The notes under the pieces were generated by a model. That model was not told where the DNA came from. It searched no databases and saw nothing but the letters and a program-made list of their open reading frames with translations. The position numbers were made by a program, and so were the translations under genes. A stretch of DNA of 64,000 nucleotides from Halichondria panicea (lineage: Eukaryota > Porifera > Demospongiae > Suberitida > Halichondriidae). Within the stretch, counting starts at the first letter, position 1. Each line of letters begins with the position of its first letter. The DNA is taken from the NCBI RefSeq assembly GCF_963675165.1, contig NC_087379.1:3622763-3686762 (forward strand), read 5' to 3'. Of this stretch, positions 11,217 through 22,465 are shown piece after piece.

Positions 11217-14200
11217 CTACATGTAGTAGTCAGAATCAGGCCTCAATACCATCATATTCAAAAATATCTGAGGCTTGTATATCATCAAGTCCGTACGTGG
11301 CACTATACACGTATACACGTCCGCATCCTCGGTGTCTGAGTCAAAAATATCTGAGGCTGGTATATCATCAAGTCCGTACGTGGCACCATACACGTCCTCA
11401 TCCTCGGTGTCTGAGTCAATTCTCATAGCGGTTTCGCTCCTTGTGTATTCTTTAGCCTTCCTCTTGATCCATGTGCTCATTTTTTTCTCTGTTTAATTGT
11501 TGCAGGGGGTCTGGGGAGAATTTAGGGAACATTCTGTGAGACCGGTTCACAATAACGCTGAGGACCTCAGCCTTCTGAAGCACAGCTACAACTGTCTTGA
11601 CGTCCTTCTCATCTGACCTCGTGCTGTGAGCTGTTGCTTCACGGTGGATGTTAGTCTGCTTGTCAAAGGCCATGGAGAGTCAAAGGCCATGGAGATTCGA
11701 TGAAGAGACGATACGGATCGTGCTGCCCAAGTGCTGGCAGTCTTCGTAAAGTTGGCACCCATGTTCGAGATGATGTTCTTGTAAAGCTTGTTTATGTGCT
11801 CATTGTGGAGATCACATGGGATGTTCCGTCCTAGGCCGCCATGAGTGTTGATGAAGCGGCCCCAGGTCAGCTGATGAGAGAGGTATGGCTGGAGAGTGGC
11901 AAGTTGAAATTGAAGCCTAAGTGCCTCTAGTGCATATTTTGTCTTTTTCTCAGCATGAAAGTGGAGCATTAAAATCTTCCACAGCCTAATAACACGCTCA
12001 CCGTCTCCTTCTTTCCAGGCATCCACAAACAGCAGTACTAAGGAGGCGAAATGACATAGCACTCGAGCATACCCGTGCACTTTATCTCCACTGTCTATCA
12101 CAGACTCTCCAAGCAGCGCCTCAGGGATCACTGTGAACTCCTTCACCACTGTCTGGGCCACACTACTCAGCAGAGATTGGTTTACCTCTTTGTGTCCTAT
12201 GGTGTATGTTAATGTAAGTGTTATTTTATCGGTATGCTGTGTAAGCAATAATTATGTTACCTTCAATGTCAAATTCCTTACAGCCTGCTGTCACTATGTG
12301 CCCCTTGAAGACTTTGAGGAAGGCAGCTTGACATGTGTGCATGTCATTCTTCGGTTTCTTCGCCTTGGAGCATCCAATGCGAGCAAAAAGACTGCTGAGA
12401 GTGCCGTAATCTTCTTGGCTGTCCTTGTGCAGCTTCTGCCAGATGAGCTACATGTAAAAAGGTAACATATATAATATGCTTGCGTGCTTCATGTACATTG
12501 TACATATCTGGAGTGCATGAATACACTCCTGTTAGTATATACACTGGCATATAATACTGTACACACGAAGTCAATTAAGTTACTGTAATTATATGTATTA
12601 TGGTGGGCTTTTAATAATAATTTATCACATGTACTTTAAACTTACAATCATAAAGTTCATCACACAATGCCAGCCATCAATGCATGGCTCAAGTTGTTCA
12701 ATCCTCCCTCCAGGAGTATTGGAGCACTGCACATGACGTTTGGCACCCTGCTCTCGCTCACATGTGAGGTGATCACCCCCAGACAGGGCCGTGTGCTTGT
12801 GGTCTGATCCCAGGTACGACACCATTGTTCTCATTATTTCTATCATTTCACTACTATCATTTCACTACTCACATTCTCATTGTTGTGCAGTACATCCAAT
12901 ACAACCACCTCTGACCTTACTGCCATCTCTTCACTGTATTGATGTGGGATGTGCTTAGTGACCAACCTCTTCTTCTCAAGGCCCTTAATGTAATCGCACA
13001 GTATTCGACTGACCAACAATGATGTCTTCTTTGGATGGCAGGAAGCATAGAACGAGACAAATCAGCGATAGGAGCAGGAGGAGGTGAGACACGGGCCTTG
13101 ACAGCAAATATACTAAACATATGCATGAGCTTCCCATGATGGTCACTTGCAATGTCTCGTACATTGACTTGCTTGTCGACATTGTCCCCCACGAACTTCA
13201 CAAATGCCCCGTCCTTTAACCACTTATCAAGCACTTTAGTGTGACCTTTACTGATCATATTCACACGCTTCAGTATTGCGTTGTAACTGAGGGTCACGTT
13301 GATGTGGTTGAGCCTAGTTCAAGCCTAGAAATTAACAATAATAATAATATTTTTTTATCAGGCTGCATTGAGGGGGGTATTTTTCTCACCCCCCCGGGCC
13401 CCCTAGGATACATTAGTATAGGCATTTGTACTGCTACAATGTATAGTTCTAATGACTTGTGCACCAGAATTGACCAAAGGCCTAATTTTTACAGGGGAGC
13501 ATGCCCCCCTCGGACCTCCCTATTATAAATCACACACAATCACAATCACAAATCACACACAATCACACACAATCACACACAGACCTTCTTCTGGATGTGA
13601 GTAGAAAAGAGGGCACTCGACAGATAGGATTGAACCCCACACATCGTTTTGTTGCGTTCCTTCAAGAGGATAGCCACCGCTGTGCTTAGTCCTGGGAACT
13701 GTCGCTCTCCCTTCTTCAGCTTGTTCCTCTTGGACGAGTGGGTGATATCACAATCATGATAGCACAATCAATAATGTGGTGGAGAGTTGGTGCTTTGGTC
13801 TCAAGCTCAGTGACTGTTTGTCTCCAGGAAAAGCTTTCTGCTTGCTCAATGGTCATGGACCGGAACAGTGACACAGGTTGTGAACTTTTGCTGCACAACG
13901 AGGCACACTCATCATCTACTATTCTCGAGATACAGCTTCGTCCCTGAGCTGAGGGTATGAGAAAACAGCCCTACAAATTGACTGCAGGTTCCCCCCTGTC
14001 AGTGCCTTTGCAATCTTCTCAAGCTCTGGACGAATGGATACTGTACATATCGCCCTCTTGCTTGGTGAGTACACCGATATCTGTAATAGCACACATTTAT
14101 ATAATTATTTTAGCTATACTTACTACATGTACGTGCGTGTACCTTGACTGACTTCATGTCAGTAGCAGTGGTATTGGTACTCTGGGGAGTGCACTGCATT

Positions 14201-14700
14201 CCAGCTATAAACAAAAAATTCTCATTGTGATACAGGACATTTTTTAACTCTACGTATAAGTGAATATGAGTCCCACCCTTGAATCCCAGCCTTAATTTAC
14301 ATGACCCAAAGGGATTACCGAGTATACTAAAAATTATAACACTAAACACTCTGCAGATATACCATTGGGTTGCTGAGTATTGGCAGTCTGGCGAGAACTC
14401 TCAACACGAGTAGCTGGAGGAACGTTGCTCATGTCTCTCAAAGACGCACCACTGCACCACTCCGATCAGTCACTATGATGATCGAAATCACTATGTTTCA
14501 CTGTACTGATAACAAATATATTATCTTACTCTCGTCCTGGACACGGAAACAGAGCCTCCTACCAGACGCTCCAACAGTCTGCCGCTTTGCTGTTGGTCTG
14601 ACTTGTTGTGTGTGTGGAGATACTCCAACCCCACTAGTGTCCTTGGATCTCTTTCTTGAAGCGTGAGTGCTCTTGGGGCGAACATTTATAGTAGAATATT
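11217..14700 (-). pseudogene. DUF6589-type (KDZ-like) transposase gene, multi-exon, frameshifted
   Basis: Minus-strand pieces in order: a basic N-terminal stretch (RPKSTHASRKRSKD, about 14670), a mini-exon with good splice sites at about 14150-14205, then IRPELEKIAKALTGG (about 14020), LLKERNKTMCGVQ (about 13640), FVGDNVDK (D1 near 13185), SGGDHLTCERE (D2 near 12773) and CDLHNEHINK (acidic Glu near 11800). An acidic SDTEDED tail follows. The three acids fit an RNase H-fold transposase. From memory this matches multicopy DUF6589 proteins of cnidarians, sponges and fungi. Damage includes one-base shifts near 13040, 13010 and 13925. A 17-bp tandem duplication (11662-11695) breaks the frame just after SLHRISMAFD. 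Its start codon was not located; upstream exons may extend toward the right arm near 17.6 kb. Confidence 0.75.
13330..13560. repeat. C/G homopolymer-rich and CACACAAT repeat tract in a transposase intron
   Basis: Contains runs of six or seven C/G (13370-13400, 13500-13510) and an irregular AATCACACAC array at about 13525-13580. No coding content. It separates two transposase exons. Confidence 0.5.
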
Positions 14701-16440
14701 TAGTAGACGCGGCTTCTGACCGAGTATAATAAAGTATCAGTATTAAATGAAGGAATTATTAAAGAGATCATAATAAACGAGATCATTGGTCAGGAATTGT
14801 ACATGCTGTAACTCACGTACACGGGGTGCTGGAGACAATCAGAAACCAATCAGAAACAATGACGAATCACCAGAGTTAATGACATGTTGGTTTTTGATCG
14901 GTGCGTATTGACAAAACAATATTTAGCAGCTAGAAAAATTTAGACCACAAATATACCGTCACCAGCTGCGAAATCCCAAATCCTACAACGTTGAGCACTT
15001 GCAGAGTGACGTCCATCTGGGTGACAATTGCCATTTCCTCGCTAGTCTTTGCACTTGATAAATACAAAGATAAAGGATAAAGTATCTGTCAGACCTGTTT
15101 CAACACAAACTTGCGTCAGCCTCCATACAACCTCCATACAACCAGAAACATACAACCAGAAACAAGCTGTGTGCAACCTCGAGCTTCAACTGAACACACA
15201 GGGCAAAGGTGGTAATCTGGTTGCTTGCGAAATCATGGAATACTGTAGTGTAAATTTGACGCGTCACGCCGGCTGTCCTCAAGACTCACTTGCAGATGTG
15301 TCAGATATGACTACTACACTCTATAACTCTCTGCCGTGGTAAATCATCAAAGCGATCGGATCGTTTACCATTTCAACATGCCGAAAGAGTGGGACTAGTC
15401 TTCTCCAGACAACACATACATCCACACAACACATACACCCACTAATGAAACGTAAATCCAGTGCATTCCATTGTTGCTGGTTCATGCTGGTTCATGCTAG
15501 ATGTGGATAGTTGAAGAGTAGAGTGCACTGGAGTGGTAAGTATGTGGTAGAGCTAGCTGGAGTCGGGGTGTTTCCAGTGTGAGCAGATTGTCCTAGAATA
15601 GATTGTCCTAGAATACAAGAGGTAATGGCCAACAAGTTATTAAACTTACAGAATCAACGATCTTCAAGAGACGCACATATAAGGCTCCTTGACCTGCCAG
15701 ACTTTTCACTGCGCAGTAGTTATTAAACTTACAGAATCAACTTCACAATGACAGTGAGAGACGCAGTGAGAGACGCACATATAAGGCTGCCAGACTTTTC
15801 ACTGCGTGTCCCCGAACAGTAGTGCGACACTTCAAAATCACCAATTGAACACATTCATTCCATCAACGTCAGAGCAGTAGTACAATTTTTACGCCCATTT
15901 ACGTGGTTACTTACAGTGTCATCGATTTGTGGTTAGCAGCTTGTGATGTCATCAAAACGGTAGAAAATAGTAAAATATGTATTTTTCCAACAACGGAAGT
16001 TTAAATGTAGCCCATTTATTTTTAAACTTACTTTTAAAGCTAAGCTATAAAATTTTCAGAAAGAAGATACTAACCAAAAGTGTACCTAAAAACCGGTAAA
16101 TCATGAATTGTGAACATTTGTAAGACCCATAAAGGGATGGCCAGGAATTGTGTGATAAAACTTAGCTGTTTAAGGTTAGTGTTTTATTACTCTAACCGAT
16201 TACCCACTATAACAATTTGACAATTTGCTGTTGTTCTTTAACCGTCATTCTTTAACCGTCACGGGCCACGATCGTTGCCCGCAATAGTGACTTTTTTTGC
16301 GAAATTCTAATTCTGCGATACTTAGGAAGAGGCTCGAACTACGCACATCCCTGTATAGGGGAAGAGCTGTAGAATCACGTGCAATTTAGTCTAGAATTTT
16401 CCAAGCCACGTTGCTATGTTAAATTTCATTAGCATCTTAC
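14701..16440. other. Non-coding stretch inside the 15.7-kb candidate element
   Basis: No recognisable gene. Contains microduplications at about 14836-14857, 15119-15165, 15480-15502 and 15586-15616, and a larger tandem duplication at 15636-15808. Confidence 0.45.
15636..15808. repeat. Tandem duplication of about 85 bp
   Basis: Both copies contain TTATTAAACTTACAGAATC, GAGACGCACATATAAGGCT and GCCAGACTTTTCACTGCG in the same order. The second copy has an internal extra duplication of AGTGAGAGACGC. Non-coding. Confidence 0.7.
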
Positions 16441-16458
16441 CGCACGAAGTTTATAGCT

Positions 16459-16680
16459 ATGGCTAGATTGTTTACTTGTGCTGATGTGCTTGAACAGCTT
16501 GAGGACAGCAATGGGCGATGTCTCCTCTGGTGATGACAGTGCCTATGAAGGAGAGGGCATAGTAGGATACCTCCCAAAGGCTCAGCTTTATGCCAGACGC
16601 TGATGAACTGTCTGGGACTGAGGACATGCATGACATGGACCTAGACTATGGACCAGGACGGTGAAAGACCAGGAGAGGGC
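16459..16680 (+). pseudogene. Possible N-terminal fragment of a piggyBac-like transposase
   Basis: The ATG at 16459 opens LFTCADVLEQLEDS. After a frame change, SSGDDSAYEGEGIVGYLP follows. An N-terminus of this kind, a short helix followed by an acidic Asp/Ser segment, is common in piggyBac-type proteins. No catalytic core is present. Weak evidence. Confidence 0.2.
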
Positions 16681-17600
16681 TCACTGTGTGACTCTGGCAA
16701 GTAGTATAGTATAGCTAGAATATCAGTAGTGTAAGTATAGTATAGCTAAAATAGAATTAGCAGTAATGAACAGTCTTTATGTGAGCTTGTAAATTTCATA
16801 GATCGTTCACCGATATAGTACGTATTGTACTTCAAATTGATTATATATCTTAGCACTGTATTGTTACATTCATATGATGTGAAAATCAAGCTTTGTCAAG
16901 CCTTTATCAAGCCTTTATACCATATGATAGGCTGATCCACAAAAAAAAATTTTTGGATTTTATCTTACCGCTGGCCGAGCATTTAAAATGATAAAAACGG
17001 GTGAGCGTAATAACCGTGGTTGTTACCATTTTATTCGTTGTTGTATGGGCATTCTATTGGTATATGGTTGCTGGGCATTTTATTGCTCTGGAAACCCGAT
17101 AGAGACATTTCACTTCACTGTTAATTAAGAATCCGACGGTTAAAGGGTTAATCACCACCACCTTAATTATGTTTCCATGTAAAAAATTTTAGATATGTTG
17201 TAGTTCTGTCATTCATCTACACACGGGTATCAACACCACCATTTCTTAGAAATGCTCCAATCAAAAGATATTTACAACTAAAAGATATTTACAACTACTC
17301 ACACATTTGTGGTAATCTACTCTCTAGACTAAATGAACTGAGCTATGAATAGATTGAATGCAGTTTTTGCTCGTCCTATGCCCTTGGTTAAAACCAAACA
17401 GTGCAGACGCAACAATTTACCACAGTACACACCTTTGAACGACAAGCAGATCTAACAGTAGCCATGGACACGAGTCCAAGTTCCAGGAGATTTCTGCGTG
17501 CTGTTTGTTCCCAGATGTGTTGTAATCATCATTTTCTACATGCAGGTGTATGTGGTTCTCACCTCTGTTAGATTACCTTCTCCTTCTCCTTCTCCACAAA

Positions 17601-17895
17601 CTTGTCCACAATAGATGCCCACCATCTGTACAATACACTGTACTCAGCTACAGCTACACACAGTCATTGCAAAATTAATATGAGCTGGCCTGTGTTAGTT
17701 GAAACGTGGTAGTCAGCAAACCGCGCTACGTTATTGGAGTGGGTATTGGAGTGGGTAATGGCCGTTTAATACAAGCCGACCAGAAAGAGGTTTATAAGCC
17801 ACGCTCCTTCACGGGTCTGATTGAAACGTGATTGAAACGTCACCATAAACCCACTTTAAACCACACCAAACCACACCCACATGATACTGTGATGG
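17601..17895 (-). repeat. Right inverted arm of the 15.7-kb candidate element
   Basis: Reverse-complement counterpart of 2166-2482. It carries microduplications absent from the left arm (near 17735-17758 and 17816-17840). A (CTT)n-rich segment beside it could encode a short Glu/Lys stretch on the minus strand, possibly an upstream exon of the transposase. Confidence 0.6.
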
Positions 17896-17899
17896 TAGT

Positions 17900-18262
17900 T
17901 AAAGGGGTAGTCACCAGATCTGAGTGCGTCTCAGCTAGGCTGGCTGCGAGCACTCCAAATTCGCACGTCTTTCTGAGGTCGGTCACATCAGATTGTTGGT
18001 TGCCTATCCCAAGTGACGTTGGTATGTTGGTATGCAATGATTTTTTCCAGCACTTCGTCCAACTTCTTGTCGTCGCCTGGGGTTGCAAAACTGAACGTGT
18101 TGAAAACCTCTAGGGCATATGGATGTAGGAGAGTAGCAGTTTGTACTTCATCTGTTTTTTTGTTTTTGCCCATGTATAGTTCAAACCGTTGCTTCCACTT
18201 GCGCCAGTTGTCGCCTTGTAGATTTCTGGAACGATCCATCTCTGACACCATGTAAAGTATTG
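17900..18262 (-). pseudogene. Ty3-type LTR retrotransposon gag fragment
   Basis: The minus strand reads NWRKWKQRFELYMG, then ALEVFNTFSF and KLDEVLEKI, a pattern of capsid-like Gag proteins of Ty3/Gypsy-type retrotransposons. Close to 18000 the frame shifts and continues as DLRKTCEFGVL. Similarity ends near 17.92 kb, where the right arm of the neighbouring candidate element begins. No protease, reverse transcriptase or LTR was found. It is a truncated remnant. Confidence 0.65.
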
Positions 18263-18299
18263 TATCTCTTAGTGGAACACAAATCATAAGATAAGCCAT

Positions 18300-18784
18300 G
18301 TGCCTGATCCATGATAAGATACAATAATAATAATACTACAGGTAATGTGTAATGTTACAAGGACCATTGCTCCTGTGCAGAGAAGTAGACATTCTAACGT
18401 GTACATATTAAATTTATCGTATTAAACAGGTTGTAGTGTCATGATCCTGTTCGAGCTGATGATAGCTCACATTCTTCACTTGATCCACCACATAAAGAAA
18501 TGACTTGATAGACTTGATAGAACCACACAAAAATATCTAACCTTGAATAAGCTCTTCACTTGTTCTTCTGTCTTCAGAATAAGCTTCAGCAATAATGATA
18601 AACGGGATACTAACGGTTCATACACAAACGAGAATATACTACTAGCTAGAATTGGGCTAATTGGTTGACGCATGCGCAGACAACTAGTACCAGGCCTGCC
18701 TAACCGTTATAAAAGCTGTGGTATATGTAGGGGGTTATGTTAGGTGTTGAAAAGTTACTAGCAAACATAAGTGTTATGGTAATT
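18300..18784. other. Spacer between gag fragment and TG array
   Basis: No gene recognised; one small microduplication (TGACTTGATAGACTTGATAG, about 18498). Confidence 0.4.
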
Positions 18785-19321
18785 GTGTGTAGTGTGCGTG
18801 TGCCCCCTGTTTGTCCGTCTGCATGTGTGTGAGTGTGTGCGTTGTGTGTGCCCCTGTGTTGTGTGCCGTGTGTGAGTGCGTGTGTGTGAGTGTGTGTATG
18901 TGTGTGTCCCCTGTGTGTGTGCCGTGCATGTGTGTGTGTGTGTGTCTGTCTGTGTGTGTGTGTGTGTGCGTGTGTGTGTGTGTGCGTGCGCGCGCATGTG
19001 AGTGTGGGTGTGTGTGTGAGTGTGAGTGAGTGTGAGTGCGTGTGTGTGAGAGTGTGTGTATGTGTGTGTGTGTGTATGTGTGTGTGTATGTGCCGTGCGT
19101 GTGTGTGTGTGTGTGTGTGCGTGCGCGCGCGTGTGAGTGTGTGGTGTGTGTGTGTGTGTACGTGCGCGCGCGTGTGAGTGTGTGGTGTGTGTGTGTGTGT
19201 ACGTGCGTGTGAGTGTGTGAGTGTAAGTGTGTGTGTGTGTGCCGTGCGTGTGTGTGCCTCTGTGTGTGTGTGTGTGTGTCTCTGTGTGTGTGTGCGTGTG
19301 CGTGTCCCTGTGTGTGTGTGC

Positions 19322-19363
<42 letters not shown>

Positions 19364-19757
19364 TGTGTGTGTGTGTGTGTGCCCCTGTGTGTGTGTGTGT
19401 GTGCGTGGTGTGTGTGTGTGAGTGTGAGGTGTGCCGGGTGTGTGTGTGTGTGCCCCTGTGTGTGTGTGTGTGTGTGTGTCCCTGTGTGTGTGCGTGTGTG
19501 TGCGTGTGAGTGTGAGTGTGTGTGTGTGCCGTGCGTGTGTGGTGTGTGTGTGAGTGTGAGTGTGTGTGTGTGCCGTGCGTGTGTGTGTGTCCCTGTGTGT
19601 GTGTGGTGTGTGTGCCCCCTGTGTTGTGTGCCCCGTGTGTGTGTGTGTGGTGTGTGTGCCCCCTGTGTTGTGTGCCCCGTGTGTGTGTGTGTGTGCATGC
19701 GCTTGCGCGTGTATGTGACCCTGTGTTGTGTGAGTGTGTCCCCCCTGAGTGTGCGTG

Positions 19758-19789
<32 letters not shown>

Positions 19790-20198
19790 GCCCTTGTGTG
19801 TGAAACCCTGTGTTGTGTGCCCCGTGTAAGTGCGTGTGTGGTGTGCGTGTGTCCCCCCTGAGTGTGCGTGTGTGTGTGTGTGCTGTGTGGGTGTGTGTGT
19901 GGCCCTTGTGTGTGATGTTTCTGTGTGCCTGTGTTTGTGGTGTGCCTGTGTTTGTGCCCCGTGTAAGTGTGTGTGGTGTGCGTGTGAGTGTGTGTGTGGC
20001 CCTTGTGTGTGATGTTTCTATGTTTCTGTGTGCCTGTGTTTGTGCCCTGTGTAAGTGTGTGTGTGGTGTGCGTGTGAGTGTGTCCCCCCTGAGTGTGCGT
20101 GTGTGTGATGTTTCTGTGTGTGCCCCGTGTGTGTGTGTGCATGCGCTTGCGCGTGTATGTGACCCTGTGTTGTGTGCGTGTGAGTGTGTCCCCCCCGA

Positions 20199-20231
<33 letters not shown>

Positions 20232-20529
20232 GCTGTGGCCCTTGTGTGTGAAACCCTGTGTTGTGTGCCCCGTGTAAGTGCGTGTGTGGTGTGCGTGTGC
20301 TGTGTGGGTGTGTGTGTGGCCCTTGTGTGTGATGTTTCTGTGTGCCTGTGTTTGTGCCCCGTGTAACCCGTGTAAGTGTGTGTGTGGTGTGCGTGTGTGT
20401 GGTGTGCGTGTGTGCGTGTGAGTGTGTGTGCTGTGTGGGTGTGTGTGTGGCCCGGCCCTTGTGTGTGATGTTTCTGTGTGTGCGTGTGTGTGCCCCCTGT
20501 GTTGTGTGCCCCGTGTAAGTGTGTGTGTG
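18785..20529. repeat. TG-rich array with higher-order units, left part
   Basis: About 1.75 kb of (TG)n interspersed with recurring longer words such as GCCCCGTGTAAGTG, GGCCCTTGTGTGTGATG and TTTCTGTGTGCCTGTG. It is a degenerate minisatellite rather than a pure dinucleotide run. Long His/Thr (minus) and Cys/Val (plus) open frames arise from the repeat and are not genes. It resumes at 29264 on the other side of the EnSpm-like element. Confidence 0.9.
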
Positions 20530-20830
20530 GGGTAGTGTACAGCAATATACATTTTTGTAGACTTGATATGTACATCATAGTTTACAGAGATATACAAATA
20601 GGGTTAGTTTACATGCAAGTAAACTGTGGCACGAAGACTACAAGGTAGATTCCCAAACAGTAAACTTGTTATTTGATGTACATGATTGTAAACTGGGCAC
20701 ATCTAGTTTACAGCAAGTTTTCAGCAAGTTTACAATGCAAATGAATTGGTGACTTTCACTGGGTGTTTTACATTTATCTATAATTATGTGTATAGTTACG
20801 TATGCGTCTGCGCTTGATGAATTGTTTACG
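20530..20830 (+). repeat. Left end and subterminal repeats of the EnSpm-like element
   Basis: The 12-bp terminal word is followed by about seven GTTTAC or GTAAAC motifs in 300 bp, in both orientations. They are probably transposase-binding sites, by analogy with plant CACTA elements. Confidence 0.65.
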
Positions 20831-21248
20831 ACAAAAAGTATATACACAGGGAAAATATTGAAATTTCCTGCTACAGTGCTGCTACAGTGCAGCCCTTAAG
20901 ATCTGCGCATTTCCTGAAAAATGGCAGGTGTCCTGCAAGTGTCCTGCAACCTACTTACAAAGGATAGTGCAACGTTTCCTTTCCTGAAGAAGTTCAGGAC
21001 ATGTGTACGATTCATATAGGAAAGTCTACAGGAAATGTTGTACTATCCTGAAAGTATAGGAAATTTAGATATTTTTCCTGTGATAAAGATGATCAATGAT
21101 CTACATGGATTAACATTATAAAAATTAACTGAGATAATGAGAGCTACTTTTGTTGCTTGTGGCAGGTAGCATTCACAATCTTTTAGTCCAATCTGGGTGT
21201 GGCGAAAATTGCATGCTGGTAATTCATTCACAAAAGAATCGTATATAT

Positions 21249-21830
21249 CAAAACACACACACACAAACTGCCAAAAGATGAGACATCTTGACAATATGCA
21301 CTGCCAGAAGATGGGACATCTTTGCAGTACATTAAAAACACACACACACACACACACAAACGTTAACAGATTGCCAAAAGATGAGACATCTTGACAATAT
21401 GTACTGCCAAAAGATGGGACATCTTTGCAGTACATTAAACACACCCACACACACACACAAACGTTAACAGATTGCCAAAAGATGAGACATCTTGACAATA
21501 TGCACTGCCAGAAGATGGGACATCTTTGCAGTACATTAAACACACACACACACAAACGTTAACAGATTGCCAAAAGCATCTTGACAATATGTACTGCCAA
21601 AAGATGGGACATCTTTGCAGTACATTAAAAACACACACACATAAACGTTAACAGATTGCCAAAAGATGAGACATCTTGACAATATGTACTGCCAAAAGAT
21701 GGGACATCTTTGCAGTACATTAAACACTAAACACACACACACACACACACACACAAACGTTAACAGATTGCCAAAAGATGAGACATTTTGACAATATGCA
21801 CTGCCAAAAGATAGGACATACACACACAAA
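21249..21830. repeat. Minisatellite of about 95-bp units
   Basis: About six units, each with (CA)n, CGTTAACAGATTGCCAAAAG, the palindrome-like GATGAGACATC, then TGCCAAAAGATGGGACATCT and TTTGCAGTACATT. Each unit is an internal near-dimer. The minus-strand open frame across it (repeating FNVLQRCPIFWQ) is a by-product of the repeat. It lies 0.7-1.3 kb inside the left end of the EnSpm-like element. Confidence 0.85.
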
Positions 21831-22465
21831 AAGAAAACGGACTGCTGTAATGTTTGGCATACAGGGCTGCATCCAAGACTTTCATTTGAGGATTTTAGGA
21901 CAGGGGGGGGCAAATGAAAGGGGGGCGAACTAAGATATCCGCGAACTGTACGTTTCACAGTGAAAGCCAAACTAGAAGGGTCTGGGGGCTTAATTTGAGG
22001 GCCTTAGATCGATTCTGGTGCAATTTAGGTGCCTATTAATGAATCTGCCTGATCGTAGGGGGGCGGGGGTGAATTACTCTCTTCTCCATCCCCTCAATGC
22101 AGCCCTTCCTTAACTGCAGCCCTTCCTTAACAACTGTTGTATAGTATAATAGTATAGTAGTAATAATTATTAATCACTCACAATTTTCACAGTGGATCCT
22201 GTCCGGATCAGCAATCGTTGGGTCGGCCATGGGGTACATGTAGGTTGGTTTAGCCTGCCAATTCACATTCCTAGAGTTTTGTCCTCGCAAAGAGATAGTT
22301 TAAATAGCTAAGTATCTCCTCTGCACTAGCACCACAATACAGTACAGTGCAGTACAGATAAAGGTCAGCTAGTTATGATATGTACCTCGTGTTAAAGGTC
22401 AGAAGGTTCAAAGTTGATTTTTGAATATTATTTTAGGTTCAAAGTTCATTTTGCTAGAATTAAAA

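Larger units (their letters stand above)
2166..17895. mobile_element. Candidate 15.7-kb DNA element: RecQ helicase plus DUF6589-type transposase between inverted arms
   Basis: The arms at 2166-2482 and 17601-17895 are inverted, collinear copies of one sequence. Shared words occur in the same order: CATGTGGGTGTGGTTT, GTGAAGGAGCGTGGCTT, GCTTGTATTAAA, CACTCCAATAAC, GTAGCGC, GACTACCAC, ACAGGCCAGC and CTGAGTACAGTGTAT. Between them a RecQ-like helicase (+, 3227-11156) and a DUF6589-type transposase (-, 11217 to about 14700) converge with about 60 bp between them. The right arm begins where a retrotransposon gag fragment stops being recognisable, as expected for an insertion boundary. No target-site duplication was found and the arms are clearly diverged, so the element would be old. 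Alternative: two unrelated insertions of one repeat in opposite orientation. Confidence 0.45.

Noticed and set aside
18700-20597. Long minus-strand His/Thr-rich and plus-strand Cys/Val-rich open reading frames
   Set aside because: Direct by-product of the TG-rich array in several frames on both strands; no start context or non-repeat sequence.
21043-21970. Minus-strand frames repeating FNVLQRCPIFWQ
   Set aside because: Encoded only by the 95-bp minisatellite; unit variation shows no coding constraint.
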